From Nemania diffusa (taxonomy: Eukaryota; Ascomycota; Sordariomycetes; Xylariales; Xylariaceae): DNA of 64,000 bases. The stretch's first letter is position 1. The number at the start of each line of letters is the position of its first letter. Both the position numbers and the translations under genes were made by a program. The stretch covers positions 2,046,001 through 2,110,000 of the forward strand of contig JBBPUQ010000011.1 of NCBI GenBank assembly GCA_038501195.1. Reading direction: 5' to 3'. The notes under the pieces were generated by a model. The model made no database searches. It was not told where the DNA came from and worked only from the letters and a program-made list of their open reading frames with translations. Below, piece after piece: positions 1 through 10,434 of the stretch.

Positions 1-1107
1 AAGAGACAGGCCGAGAAGGGATTGGCCAACTTCCTGGAATATGGCTCAATTGACAAGGCCCCCGAAGAGCGAAAGCGTGGTATCACCATCTCGACTGCAC
101 ACATCGAATACGCCACCGATGCCCGCCATTACTCACACGTCGACTGCCCCGGTCACGCCGATTACATCAAGAACATGATCACCGGTGCCGCCAACATGGA
201 CGGCGCCATCATTGTCGTTGCTGCCTCCGACGGACAGATGCCCCAGACCCGAGAGCACTTATTGCTGGCCCGCCAGGTCGGTGTCCAGAAGATTGTCGTC
301 TTCGTCAACAAGATTGACGCCATTGATGACCCGGAAATGTTGGAGCTCGTCGAGATGGAGATGCGTGAGCTGCTTACTCACTACGGCTTCGAGGGCGAGG
401 AGACCCCCGTCGTTATGGGCTCTGCCCTTATGGCTCTGGAGGGCAAGCGTGATGATATCGGTAGAGATAAGATCGATGAGTTGATGAACGCCGTTGACAC
501 GTGGATCCCCACCCCTCAGCGTGACCTCGACAAGCCTTTCTTGATGTCCGTCGAGGATGTCTTCTCCATCGCTGGTCGTGGAACCGTCGCTTCTGGTCGT
601 GTCGAGCGTGGTACCCTGAAGAAGGATTCCGAAGTCGAGCTGATTGGTAAGGGAGGTGAAATTATCAAGACCAAGGTAACCGATATCGAGACATTCAAGA
701 AGTCCTGCGACGAGTCTCGCGCCGGTGATAACTCAGGTCTGCTCCTGCGCGGTATCCGCCGCGAGGATGTTAGGCGTGGTATGGTCGTTACTAAGCCTGG
801 CACCGTCAAGGCCCACTCCAAGTTCATGATCTCCATGTACGTCCTGACCAAGGAGGAAGGTGGCCGTCACACCGGCTTCCACGAGAACTACCGACCCCAG
901 ATGTACCTGCGTACTGCCGATGAGGCCTGTGCCCTCCACTTCCCCGAGGACGCCGAGGACAAGTCGCGCATGGTCATGCCTGGCGACAACGTCGAAATGG
1001 TTGCCGAGCTACACAACCCCAACGCCATCGAGGCTGGTCAGCGTGTCAACATCCGTGAGGGTGGCCGCACTGTCGCCACTGGTATCATTACCCGGATTCT
1101 CAGTTAA
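1..1107 (+). CDS. tuf1: Elongation factor Tu, mitochondrial (5' truncated by window edge)
   Basis: This GTPase delivers aminoacyl-tRNA to the mitochondrial ribosome. The frame is open from base 1 to the TAA at 1105-1107 and gives 368 residues. The first exon(s), with the mitochondrial presequence and P-loop GHVDHGKT, lie outside the window. Visible motifs are the switch I sequence RGITI, the G3 motif DCPGHADY, the G4 motif NKID, and the G5-like SAL after the G domain. Domains II and III follow and end in the typical [10 protein letters not shown] tail. The residues before RGITI match the IDKAPEE region of bacterial and mitochondrial EF-Tu rather than cytosolic eEF1A. No intron is visible in this part. 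Codon use is biased to C-ending codons, as expected of a highly expressed gene. Confidence 0.96.
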   Translation, partial: KRQAEKGLANFLEYGSIDKAPEERKRGITISTAHIEYATDARHYSHVDCPGHADYIKNMITGAANMDGAIIVVAASDGQMPQTREHLLLARQVGVQKIVVFVNKIDAIDDPEMLELVEMEMRELLTHYGFEGEETPVVMGSALMALEGKRDDIGRDKIDELMNAVDTWIPTPQRDLDKPFLMSVEDVFSIAGRGTVASGRVERGTLKKDSEVELIGKGGEIIKTKVTDIETFKKSCDESRAGDNSGLLLRGIRREDVRRGMVVTKPGTVKAHSKFMISMYVLTKEEGGRHTGFHENYRPQMYLRTADEACALHFPEDAEDKSRMVMPGDNVEMVAELHNPNAIEAGQRVNIREGGRTVATGIITRILS

Positions 1108-1997
1108 AAAATTCCAACAAATGCTTCACATGAATTATTACATTGTATAAGGGTTCCGAACGAGCTGGCGGCCTCCTTCTGCTTTTGTCCGTCACGGGGG
1201 GGCGCAGGGGAAACAAGGAGTTGGCGCCAAACTGTGCATATGGGATAGGGGAGCCAATCTGTACAACAAAATGATATTCCCGAGCCATGTACACTGTCTT
1301 GACTCTAAAAAAGGCTCGTTCCATCTCTCCCCTCTAATGTCGACGGTTGTCGTTTAAGCAATGTAGCTCACGGTATGAATGAATAGAATCAAATAAAATA
1401 AATCTTGTATAAACGTTATCATGTTGAAACATAGAGTTCCATGATACTAGCTTGGTGTAAATGCCTACATATGCGAACCTACACAGCTGCTCTATTCAAT
1501 CCATTTGCAGCTTCAAACCCACCACCAACCCCAGGGCCTGCTTATACAGTACCTGCATAACATATCATTCGCGAGTGATTAGCATGCTTTACGCTTATTG
1601 ACCAATACGAATATAAATATTTACAAGCCATTGGACCCATAAAATATCTATCGTAAGTGACGTTTACGTATGTAAATGCTTCCTGTAACCTAAAGTGGGC
1701 TGATATACCTACATATGTACTTAATATGACGTTGATTATCGATAAGGAGTTAGATAGATTAGATAGCGTCAGCTATAGAGCAGATCCCTGCCAGTCAGAG
1801 CTATAGTTGTGACGCCGCACAATGGCAAATGTGGCATCTTTGGCGCTTGATTTCAAAGCGTCTTCTAGCCGACGATTAACGGCTGAATTAGTTCATCTGC
1901 CTTTTCTCTCGTACTAGGAGTGATTTCCATCATCATATCAACCTTTACATTTACTGTATACATTAAAATCCATCTCAAATCGTGACTTTAAACCACA
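1108..1997. other. Intergenic region between EF-Tu and the PDI gene
   Basis: About 890 bp hold the EF-Tu 3' UTR and the erp38 promoter and 5' UTR. An A/T-rich stretch around 1380-1410 could carry polyadenylation signals. The pyrimidine- and A-rich stretch just before 1998 looks like a leader, with a good start context (CCACAATGG). I see no other gene. Confidence 0.6.
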
Positions 1998-3172
1998 ATG
2001 GTTTTGCTTAAGAGCTTCGTGCTCGCCGGCCTGACCGCCGTGGTCGCAGCCAAGTCAGCTGTTCTCGACCTGATCCCCGGCAACTTCGACGACGTTGTCC
2101 TCAAGTCCGGCAAGCCCACGCTTGTCGAATTCTTCGCCCCTTGGTGTGGGCACTGCAAGAACCTCGCTCCCATCTACGAAGAATTGGGCCAGGCGTTCGC
2201 TTCGTCAAAAGATGTCCAGATCGCCAAGGTCGACGCCGACGCCGAGAAGACCCTAGGAAAGAGATTCGGCATCCAGGGTTTCCCTACATTAAAATGGTTC
2301 GATGGCAAGAGCGACAAGCCAGAGGAATACAAGGGTGGAAGGGATCTAGAGAGCTTGACTAAGTTTATCGGTGAGAAGACTGGCGCGAAGGCCAAGAAGG
2401 TGCTGCAACTGCCCAGCCAGGTAGAGATGTTGACAGATGCCACCTTCAAGAAAACGATTGGTGGCGATAAGCATGTCTTTGTGGCATTCACAGCACCATG
2501 GTGTGGACGTAAGTAACATCTTGCTTCATGCGAATGAATGGTCACGGGTTCGCTAACCCCAATCTAGACTGCAAGAGCTTGGCCCCGACTTGGGAGACCC
2601 TCGCTGAAGACTACATCAACGAACCAAGTGTCGTTATTGCCAAAGTCGACGCCGAGGCAGATAACAGCAAGGCCACAGCGAAGGAGCACGGCGTCACGTC
2701 GTATCCTACTATTAAGTTCTTCCCTAAGGGCTCGACTGAGGCCGAGAGCTATGACGGCGGCCGAAACGAGATCGAGCTACTCGAGTTCGTCAACTCGAAA
2801 GCCGGCACCCACCGTGTCCCCGGCGGCGGCCTCGACGCTACGGCCGGCACTATCGACATTCTCAACCACATTGCTCTGAAGTACTCAGCCGGCACCGAGA
2901 AGCTGGCCGAGCTGAAGGAGGAGGCCAAGAAGGCTGTGAAGAGTCTAAGTGAGGACGCACAGTACAAGTTTGCTGAGTACTATATCAAGGTGTTCGACAA
3001 GCTTGCACAAAACGAAGGCTGGGTGGCCAAGGAGTCGGCCCGTTTGGACAACATTATCAAGAAGGGTGGCCTGGCCCCCTCCAAGTTGGACGAGCTTCAA
3101 AGCAAGTCCAACATCCTGAAGAAATACATCGACCACGTCGTTGAGAAGGTCGTCGGTAAGGACGAGCTTTAA
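1998..3172 (+). CDS. erp38: ERp38-type protein disulfide isomerase
   Basis: This ER-lumen oxidoreductase forms and rearranges disulfides in secretory proteins. The model has two exons, 1998-2508 and 2568-3172. The 59-nt intron 2509-2567 has a GTAAGT donor, a GCTAACC branch site and a CTAG acceptor. Splicing gives 371 residues. A signal peptide covers about residues 1-18. Two thioredoxin domains carry CGHC active sites at about 50-53 and 169-172, and the intron interrupts the second CGHC. A helical ERp29-C-like domain follows (about 255-360). The protein ends in KDEL, the ER retention signal. Length and architecture match Neurospora ERp38 and Aspergillus TigA. Without splicing the second active site is lost, which strongly supports the intron. 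Confidence 0.96.
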
Positions 3173-3384
3173 AGTAGCGATGTTCAGCGAGAAGAGTCGC
3201 GCTCGGGGGACACGGACACCTTGTTGAGTCTGCTATGTAGAGTAGAGGTGCATGTATCATCGCGCAAGAGTGCCATTTGTCTGCCTCCTATTCTCTCTAT
3301 GCCCAAAACTCCTAGAACGCCACACCCTAGTCATAATAATACAACGACATGATATCCTCAATACTCTTTTGTGTGTCTACGTGA
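3173..3384. other. Convergent 3' region of erp38 and the HSBP1-like gene
   Basis: Both neighbouring genes end here, so the two 3' UTRs share about 210 bp. An A/T-rich segment around 3330-3370 may carry the polyadenylation sites. Nothing else is recognisable. Confidence 0.5.
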
Positions 3385-3757
3385 TCATGTCTTTGACGGT
3401 GACCCGGGGGCCTTCTCCTCGTTTGCTCGCAGGGCGGCCTCGAGGCTATCTAGACGTCGCGACATCTCGTCCACTGCGAGCCGCCAGGTTAGTCCCTCCT
3501 GTAGCTGGTGTAGCTCGGGGTTGTTTTTGGGCATGATGCGCCGCACGTACTCTTTGCGAAGATCTCGCCCGACACGGTCGTGAATTTGTTAGATAGCGAG
3601 TTCAGCAGTTCTTCGACGACGGTGGTCAATTCGTCCGAGCTCTGAGCAGGGCGTTAGCGACCTAGGCTGGTGAAGGCGAGTGAACACGTTGGAGGGGAGG
3701 TCGGATTACATTGCCGCCTTCTTTTTTGGTGCTCTCGTCTTTCTTTACTGACGACAT
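3385..3757 (-). CDS. Heat shock factor-binding protein 1 (HSBP1)-like coiled-coil protein
   Basis: HSBP1 proteins are small trimeric coiled-coil proteins that bind the trimerisation region of heat shock factor. The gene is assembled on the minus strand from three exons: 3757-3710, 3641-3551 and 3473-3385. Intron 3709-3642 has donor GTAATC, branch GCTAACG and acceptor CAG. Intron 3550-3474 has donor GTACGT, branch ACTAACC and acceptor CAG. The product is 75 residues, the normal family size. After a charged N-terminus, the core reads SDELTTVVEELLNSLSNKF, then IFAKMDEMSRRLDSLEA. This matches the HSBP1 heptad pattern, including the DEMSRRLDSLE segment that spans the second intron. Both introns preserve frame. 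It is too short and too split to show as one reading frame. It lies between convergent erp38 and divergent dsc1. Confidence 0.85.
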
Positions 3758-4069
3758 TTTATATGCTAGAAGTCGCAAGATGTAGTAGTGTGTGTGTTGT
3801 GGTTGTGCCGGGCTTTCTATGCGTAGATCGTGTTGTTTACCTAAGGGACTGTCTTTGTTGCAAGTGCAATGGCCGGAGCGAGGCAGGTACTGCCTCTACA
3901 TTACAGTGGGGTTATGTACCTGTAGTGGGGCTTAGCAGCTGTCATCCCTCGCCGACTTACAGCGTGTTATGCGTACACTCCAAACTTGGGTCATCCAATC
4001 TTTCTACAGGCCTTGGATAAACTCAATCGTCATGCCGGCGCAGTGACGTGATGGACACTCGAAACTGTC
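3758..4069. promoter_or_regulatory. Shared divergent promoter of the HSBP1-like gene and dsc1
   Basis: This 312-bp stretch separates two start codons that point away from each other. It must hold both promoters and leaders. I see no clear TATA box or named binding site. Confidence 0.5.
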
Positions 4070-6586
4070 ATGCCGCAAGTTCAGGATAACGCACGCGTCT
4101 TCTTCCTGATATTCCTCCTTTTTTGGCTCGCGTCGAGCCCAGACACCGGTCCAGGACTCATCGCCGGACCGACCCAGGTTCGCAACCGCATCGCGCATCA
4201 ACGCGCCGCTCATGCTGTCCTGAACAACACAGCATGGGGCGACTTCGTGCCCCGGCTTCTCGATGATCCACCCGAGACCGAGCATAAATACCTAAACTTG
4301 ACGGGCTTCCGTGAGGAGGACAACTTTGTATGGGAAGATCTCGCCCGGTTCAAGAGTCGGTGCGAGGAATGGAGTCGTAACGCCGTGGGAATCCCCGAGG
4401 CCCAGGAGCCCGTCTGGCAGAATGCCACCGGCGTTGTTCGCGGCTCGTGGGAGCGCTTCAACGCGTCCGTGTCGAGGACTCACTCGAGCTACAATCTCAC
4501 CCATATGAGTCCCGATGTGGCTTGGAACGGCTTAAACTCAGACTGGAGTAGGAACGCCACCGGACGCGAGGGCAAAATACTCGTGCGGATCGACGACCCC
4601 GAGGACGCTGCGACGGAACCAGAGCAGCTAGATCCACGGATTTTACTCAAGCATGAAATCCGAGCTCGCCACGTCTCCACGACGGTTACCATCGTAGACA
4701 TCGACGGAACTGGCAACAGCTGGGAAATGCGATTGCACGGCGTGCACTGGCCCAAAGAAGGGGTGATGCTTTTCACCACTACAAGCGACAAGTATGCTGG
4801 CATCTTCGGTCTTCCTCATCTCACCACGAGGGAAGATTTCTTCGAGTCGAGCAAAGCTCTCTTAAACAGAGCTCTAGGCAGTACATTAGACAGAAAAGAA
4901 AGGCGGGCCTTCACTGACCAGTCCGATCCCTGGGCATCCACCATAGATGCTCCAGCTGAGGTGTGGAATCCAGCTCCACACTGTGAGTATTTGCTCTACA
5001 TTCAGATCTACCCCTTAGATCACGATTTACTTCAAGTTCAGCCCAGCCTTACAGGGCCAGAAAATATCATTAAAGCAATTCACGATATTGAAGACGAGTT
5101 ACGCTTCCCTCGGGGGACGCCCCATAGGTCAACGCCACAGCTACAAATGTCAGCTGTGCTCTATTCTCCAGATTGTGCCTTTTTCCTCGAGAGTAAAGGT
5201 CCCCCGGCATATGCCCCTGCAGATGGGGAACACCTGTTTGGTGTGAAGCAAGAGGTATTCCTGCACAATGTCAGCACCTGGCTTTTGGGGCTTGCCTTTG
5301 TAATCTTCGGACAAGTTCAGTCACTCAAACTCCAGATGAGGGAGACATCAACCCCTTCAACGCTAGGGCGCATCAGCTTCTACACCGGCAGTGTGATGCT
5401 GCTTGCTGATGGTATCATTTTCGCAGGATCCGCCGCGTGGAGCTTGTCCGCTTCAAACACTCTGCTTCCTTCTCTCATTGTAACATGTGTTTCCTTTCTC
5501 TCCATGACTATAAGTGTCTTGTTCCTCTCGGAAATCTACAAGGTTCAAGAGCCCGAATGGCGACGACACGAGCGTGAAAGAGAAAGACAAACTCCTCCTA
5601 CAGCCAGTGCGCCGAGACCGCCGCAACCTCCTCAAGGCAGCTCAGCTACGGCGACGGATAGTGCTCCCACCAATAGAGCCAGGGCAGCATCTATCCCTAT
5701 AATTATACCTTCAGACCAAGATATTGATGCTGAAATCGCCGAGGTCAATAACACCAGTACAACTAGTGCCATTCTCCCTGCACCCGTCACGGCTGGGACA
5801 ACTCCAGCGAACTTACAGAATAGCGGCATCCCTATCAGTACTATTTTTGGCCGGTTCGTCCTCACTGGCATTTGCATCCTTTTTCTTAGTCTTGCCGCTA
5901 TCACATGGCGACCTTCTCTACGTTCAGCATATTTCAATGCGGTCGCATTTATCTATCTCTCAATGTGGACGCCACAAATATATCGTAATGTCTACCGCAA
6001 TTGCCGGCAAGCACTCTCGTGGCAGTTTGTCGTAGCACAGTCTATACTACGGCTACTCCCAATTGCATACTTCTACATCTGGTCAGATAATTTTGCATTT
6101 GCCGAGCCAGACTGGACTGCATTCACCATTCTAGCCGGCTGGGTCTGGATTCAAATATGGATTCTCATAGGGCAATCGGTTCTTGGTCCCCGCTTTGGGC
6201 TACCGAGTGGCTGGATGCCCGAAGCCTGGGAGTATCATCCAGTGCTAAAGGAAGATAACATCGAAGCAGGCGGTCTACCAATCGGCCTCGTTTCCACGCC
6301 AAACAGCCCAGTTGCGGAGCGCGTGAAGTCCGGAGAAGATGGCAAAGACAAGAAACGGACAAACATACATGTAATAGACTGCGCCATTTGTCGAGAAGTT
6401 CTCGAGGTCCCGGTTGTGAAGGCTGGCGAAGATGACCCAACAGCTGGTGGGGTAGCAGGCGTTTTCGCAAGGCGGATGTACATGGTCACGCCATGCCGAC
6501 ATATTTTCCACAGTGCATGCTTAGAAGGTTGGATGAGGTTCAGGTTGCAATGCCCTATTTGTAGAGAGGAACTGCCACCGCTTTGA
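4070..6586 (+). CDS. dsc1: DSC E3 ubiquitin ligase complex subunit 1 (RING-H2 membrane ligase)
   Basis: Dsc1 (Tul1 in budding yeast, DscA in Aspergillus) is the catalytic subunit of the Golgi/endosomal Dsc ligase. The complex ubiquitinates membrane proteins and is needed for SREBP activation in many fungi. A single uninterrupted frame of 838 residues has the family length. A signal or anchor hydrophobic stretch covers about residues 10-25. A long luminal region with N-glycosylation sequons (NNTA, NLTG, NATG, NASV) follows. About six to seven membrane segments lie between residues ~400 and ~720. A proline/serine-rich cytosolic loop sits between the first and later helices. A C-terminal RING-H2 from about residue 770 reads CAIC...CRHIFHSACLEGW...CPIC and ends ELPPL. 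The start is the first ATG after the divergent promoter. No intron is seen. Confidence 0.95.
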   Translation: MPQVQDNARVFFLIFLLFWLASSPDTGPGLIAGPTQVRNRIAHQRAAHAVLNNTAWGDFVPRLLDDPPETEHKYLNLTGFREEDNFVWEDLARFKSRCEEWSRNAVGIPEAQEPVWQNATGVVRGSWERFNASVSRTHSSYNLTHMSPDVAWNGLNSDWSRNATGREGKILVRIDDPEDAATEPEQLDPRILLKHEIRARHVSTTVTIVDIDGTGNSWEMRLHGVHWPKEGVMLFTTTSDKYAGIFGLPHLTTREDFFESSKALLNRALGSTLDRKERRAFTDQSDPWASTIDAPAEVWNPAPHCEYLLYIQIYPLDHDLLQVQPSLTGPENIIKAIHDIEDELRFPRGTPHRSTPQLQMSAVLYSPDCAFFLESKGPPAYAPADGEHLFGVKQEVFLHNVSTWLLGLAFVIFGQVQSLKLQMRETSTPSTLGRISFYTGSVMLLADGIIFAGSAAWSLSASNTLLPSLIVTCVSFLSMTISVLFLSEIYKVQEPEWRRHERERERQTPPTASAPRPPQPPQGSSATATDSAPTNRARAASIPIIIPSDQDIDAEIAEVNNTSTTSAILPAPVTAGTTPANLQNSGIPISTIFGRFVLTGICILFLSLAAITWRPSLRSAYFNAVAFIYLSMWTPQIYRNVYRNCRQALSWQFVVAQSILRLLPIAYFYIWSDNFAFAEPDWTAFTILAGWVWIQIWILIGQSVLGPRFGLPSGWMPEAWEYHPVLKEDNIEAGGLPIGLVSTPNSPVAERVKSGEDGKDKKRTNIHVIDCAICREVLEVPVVKAGEDDPTAGGVAGVFARRMYMVTPCRHIFHSACLEGWMRFRLQCPICREELPPL

Positions 6587-6734
6587 ACCTACAGCTCACC
6601 GCCTCCAAGCCCGCCCGCCTCCATCCCACCTACTTATAGCTCTCCATCTTGTTAGTCCTACTTATTTGAATATTAGATCTTGCCAGATCAAATTAAATGA
6701 CTCTTATTAAACAAATATCAACTTCGCGTCTGCC

Positions 6735-8484
6735 ATGCGTCTTCTCCATGTCAGGACTAGGCAGCTCACCGAGTTTTGGGGCGATAGCATTCCTGCCTAT
6801 GCTATTCTTTCCCATACATGGGGAGAGGAAGAGGTGACTTTTCAAGACATTCAACATCCATTTTCTAAAGACGAACTCAAATATACCAAAATCGAACAGA
6901 CCTGTCGTTTAGCGGTTGAAAAAGAGCTAGAGTGGATATGGATCGACACTTGCTGTATTGATAAATCTAGTAGTGCTGAGCTTTCAGAAGGTACCCGAAC
7001 CCCTGAAGCATAAAGGATCTATATGAGGCTCACATAGGTAGCGATCAACTCGATGTTCAGTTGGTACCAACGCGCCAAAGTATGCTTTGTATTTCTAGAG
7101 GATGTTCCGCCCTCGAAATCCGGGGCAGACCTAGAGGAAGCTATGCGCAACGCCAGGTGGCTCACAAGGGGATGGACTTTGCAAGAGTTCTTAGCTCCCA
7201 CCCGCATTGAACTGTTGAATTCGGCCTGGGGAACCATAACATCTGACGAATTTTCATCCTCCAGCTTATCATATCAGATTCGATATTCTAACAGGGAATT
7301 TGGGTCCACAGTGGTAGAGCATTTCACCGGCATTGACAAAGACTCATGGAAGTTTGTGGATCCAACCAGAATATTGTCATGGGCAGCGAGACGCAAAACC
7401 TCGAGAGTAGAGGACATGGCATACTGTCTTTTTGGTCTTCTAGGCGTCAATATGCCCCTCCTCTACGGAGAAGGCAGTAATGCTTTCCCTCGCTTGCTCG
7501 AGGAAGTCATTAAGAAGTCGAATTCTCATGGCGTGCTAGCTGCCTGGTACGGTTTGCCTAATTTTAGCTCTATTTCCTCAATCAACGTGGCCATATAGAG
7601 GATGCTCGCGGGGGTTCGGGAATGCCCTAATTCCAGGGAAGCCAAGTTCTCCGCATTTTTCCTTAACGAACGCTGGTCTCAGCATCGAATTACCGCTAAT
7701 GGTGATAGACCGTCGATACAAAATCACATTGGGACTTTTGAATTGTCAAGATAATTCTCAAATGAATTCGCGGATGGCTATCGTATTGACCCAAGCAAGT
7801 GATGATCGGTATCACCAATTCTATTATCGGGTCTCTCAACCTTTATCAGTTCCAATGAGTTTCTATCGAATGGCAAAGAGAGAAAACATATATATCATCA
7901 ACACTCCAATAACAACTTGGGAACAGTACAACTTACGCCTCAATTATCAAGTTATATCGAAGCTTGGCTACGAATTCAGTGGCGTTTACCCCTTTCGTAG
8001 GGTCGAAGCATGGGAGACAGGAAGTCTTCTATTATCTACCGATGGGATTGAGGACCAATTTGTATTACTCTTTACAGTTGCGGATGAGCGATCAAATGTT
8101 GCTATTTTCTTCCGTGGGAATGCTTCAGATTCACGGTGCAAGCCGGTAATCTTATTGACAGATTGTGTGTCGATCATAGAGCTCTTACTGTCAAAAGAGT
8201 TATACAGCATATATAATCCAGCTCTAGAACGTCGGATGGTACTTCGCCTTAACACAGCCAACTCTTCAGTTTGGTCCGACCATATTGATCTTCGCCAGTT
8301 AAAAACCCCGGGCCGCTGGCTTCGTGACGTTAGTGCGAACACGCTACAGCAACGGAGTAGCCGGCAAACCCCTTCTCGTCTCTCAGTAGAAGTCAAATTA
8401 GCCTTTAAGCTTGACTCTCTGAATATAGCAACGCTCTGTTTAAAAGATCCACACGGTAATGCCACTCTCCTGGCCGCAACTTAG
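6735..8484 (+). pseudogene. HET-domain protein gene, interrupted by frameshift
   Basis: HET-domain proteins act in heterokaryon incompatibility, where pairing unlike strains triggers cell death. Exon 1 is 6735-6990. Intron 6991-7041 has a GTACCC donor and a GTAG acceptor. Exon 2 starts at 7042. Spliced, it shows the classic HET blocks: AYAILSHTWG, WIWIDTCCID, then AINSMFSWYQRAKVCFVFLED, then LTRGWTLQEFLAP. A conserved post-HET block DMAYCLFGLLGVNMPLLYGEG follows. The frame then hits TAG at 7596-7598. The usual C-terminal continuation (SLTNAGLSIELPL) resumes in the next frame and runs to the stop at 8484. No intron with acceptable signals restores the frame without removing the conserved block. 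One or two indels between about 7560 and 7625, or sequencing errors, are the simplest explanation. Confidence 0.7.
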
Positions 8485-8539
8485 GATCTCCGACCTCGGT
8501 AGAGGCTGAAGTTCTTCCTAAGCCAGTACAAGCCCTTGT

Positions 8540-8765
8540 CCATCTAAGGCCCCCTTATGCTGCAGGCAAGGCTAGTGGAGGAAGAGGGTTACAAGGCCCT
8601 CAGAATGTCTCAAAAGGACTCATCATGAGAGGACTATTCTCATCCCTTAGGAATATATAGACCAGATTCCTCCTGTATAAATAGGTCAAGGTTTTCCTGT
8701 CCCTCAGAATCACTAACTAAATAAACTGCTGTTATTCCAAACACTATATTAACCCTTATTACACA
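8540..8765 (+). mobile_element. Possible solo-LTR or LTR fragment
   Basis: Just after the HET gene, the segment has a TATAAATAGG box near 8,677-8,686, CCTGTCCCTCAG, and an AATAAA-containing stretch (CTAAATAAACTGC). It ends near CCCTTATTACACA. That order (TATA box, short R-like segment, polyadenylation signal, CA end) is typical of fungal Ty3/gypsy LTRs. I could not define the 5' end or a target-site duplication, and no gag-pol remnant is recognised next to it. Confidence 0.3.
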
Positions 8766-10400
8766 ATGGAGTATGTTATCCTAATTATGATGTCAGGCCG
8801 GAATAGGTGGTTGTACATGTGTAAAGATGTCATTATCGGACTCTATTGACGAGTTAAGTTGCGTGTTTATCCTGTGAATACCAGAAACCTGTGAAATAAG
8901 CAGAACCTTACACGTGTTTAAATAATGGGCTAGCTCGATATCATTTTACATGACCAAAATGAAAAGCATGCTTTTGTTCAATTTGGCAGCCTTAGGCAAA
9001 GCACTCACTAAGGGTAACGATCTATATAGTGAAGTGTATTTTTCACATTTCACCTGCGCCTCTTTGATCATAGTGGTAACCTAAGGTCAATTTTGCAAAC
9101 CAAGAGGGCCATCCTATTCGATGTATAACGGCATTGCGATATATATACCAGCTTTAAAAACGGTATAGAATCGTGAAGACAAAGAAGAGAAAACTAACTA
9201 CTTTTAGATTCAAAGCGCGTAAAATATACCTCTAGGAATTCCGAAATTCAATATATCCAAAGTAAATATTTTATCAGCTAACTATGTAGCTATGTGAAGT
9301 CTCAATCAGTCTCAAACTTATTATTTTTGATCGAACTAGGAATCGTAATTATGAGTTCTCGTAAAGAAGTCTCTTGTTGTTAATCACAGTAGTACTTGAG
9401 TGAACTATTCGTCTTTAGCTCTGTACAGATTTCTCACCCGTGATACTTAACGGCTTTATGAAATTGACCCAAACTAGATAGCTACCTACTTAACTCGCTA
9501 GACAAGTAATTTTTATCGCTCGAAGGGAAAGTTAGCTCTCTTTTTCTCGCTTCTCTATACACTTCTTACTCTTATGATAACCTAATATAGTACAAGTAGA
9601 GTAGAGTGTGTGGCGAGTTGCGCTGTAGACGAACCTCATATGAAAATCCCATGAATACTTCAGTATCCATTCCCAGCCCCATCACAAACGAGTATCTATT
9701 CTCAAGCTTACGCATCATAAACATGCACAATGACACCTTGAAGCTAAGCTATCACCAACCTACCGCACTTATCCCCAGGCTATTCTCGCCCTTGTAGGAG
9801 CACCTTCAAGACAGCAATCTAAGATCCGGCCTAGTCACCTACCTACTCGGTCGTAAGAGCAGAAGTTCTCCTAGCTAAAAATGAGAATATGCATCACCTA
9901 TCTATGATCCATCAAGCATCGCCGATATATGCCGTAGGCCTACACACCCGCACCACAATCTACAAAAGTCCCCAAGCCAGCCCAGGCACTTACGGGCAAC
10001 CCCCACAGCGCAGTCTTATAGCGTCTCTATTGACGTGAGCAATTGGGCATGAGAAAGCGATGCCGAACGCGGCGGTGTGACGGGCGCTTATGAGTCTTAC
10101 ACCAGCCCGTCGCCCCCAAGTCTATCAGGCCTCCCTGGGGGCCGATCAGATCTAGTCTGGTCTGAAACGTAGCACCGCTTGTGGCTTCTCTCCATGTCTC
10201 CCTCGGGCGAAATTAACTCGCGAAAACTCTGCTCGCGAGCTCGTTCTAGAAATAGTATCGGATATACTCAGCTGGCGATTTCCCACTTTCGGTTCTCTCT
10301 CTGCCCCCAGAATTTGAGATAGCTCAGGCGACGCCGTGAGCCGAGGTGGTATAACTACATTCCGAGGAGGAGCCAGTTAGCTTTAGGGTAGGACTGCAGA

Positions 10401-10434
10401 GGAATGGGATGGGATGGGATGGAATGGGAATGGG
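10401..10434 (+). repeat. GGGAT pentamer microsatellite
   Basis: About six imperfect copies of (A/G)ATGG/GGGAT lie in tandem. A related CCCAT run on the same strand sense occurs at 56,939-56,965. Confidence 0.8.

Noticed and set aside
7477..7567. Intron that would restore the HET reading frame
   Set aside because: It would keep frame but delete part of the conserved GEGSNAFPRLLEE block and has no branch site at a proper distance.
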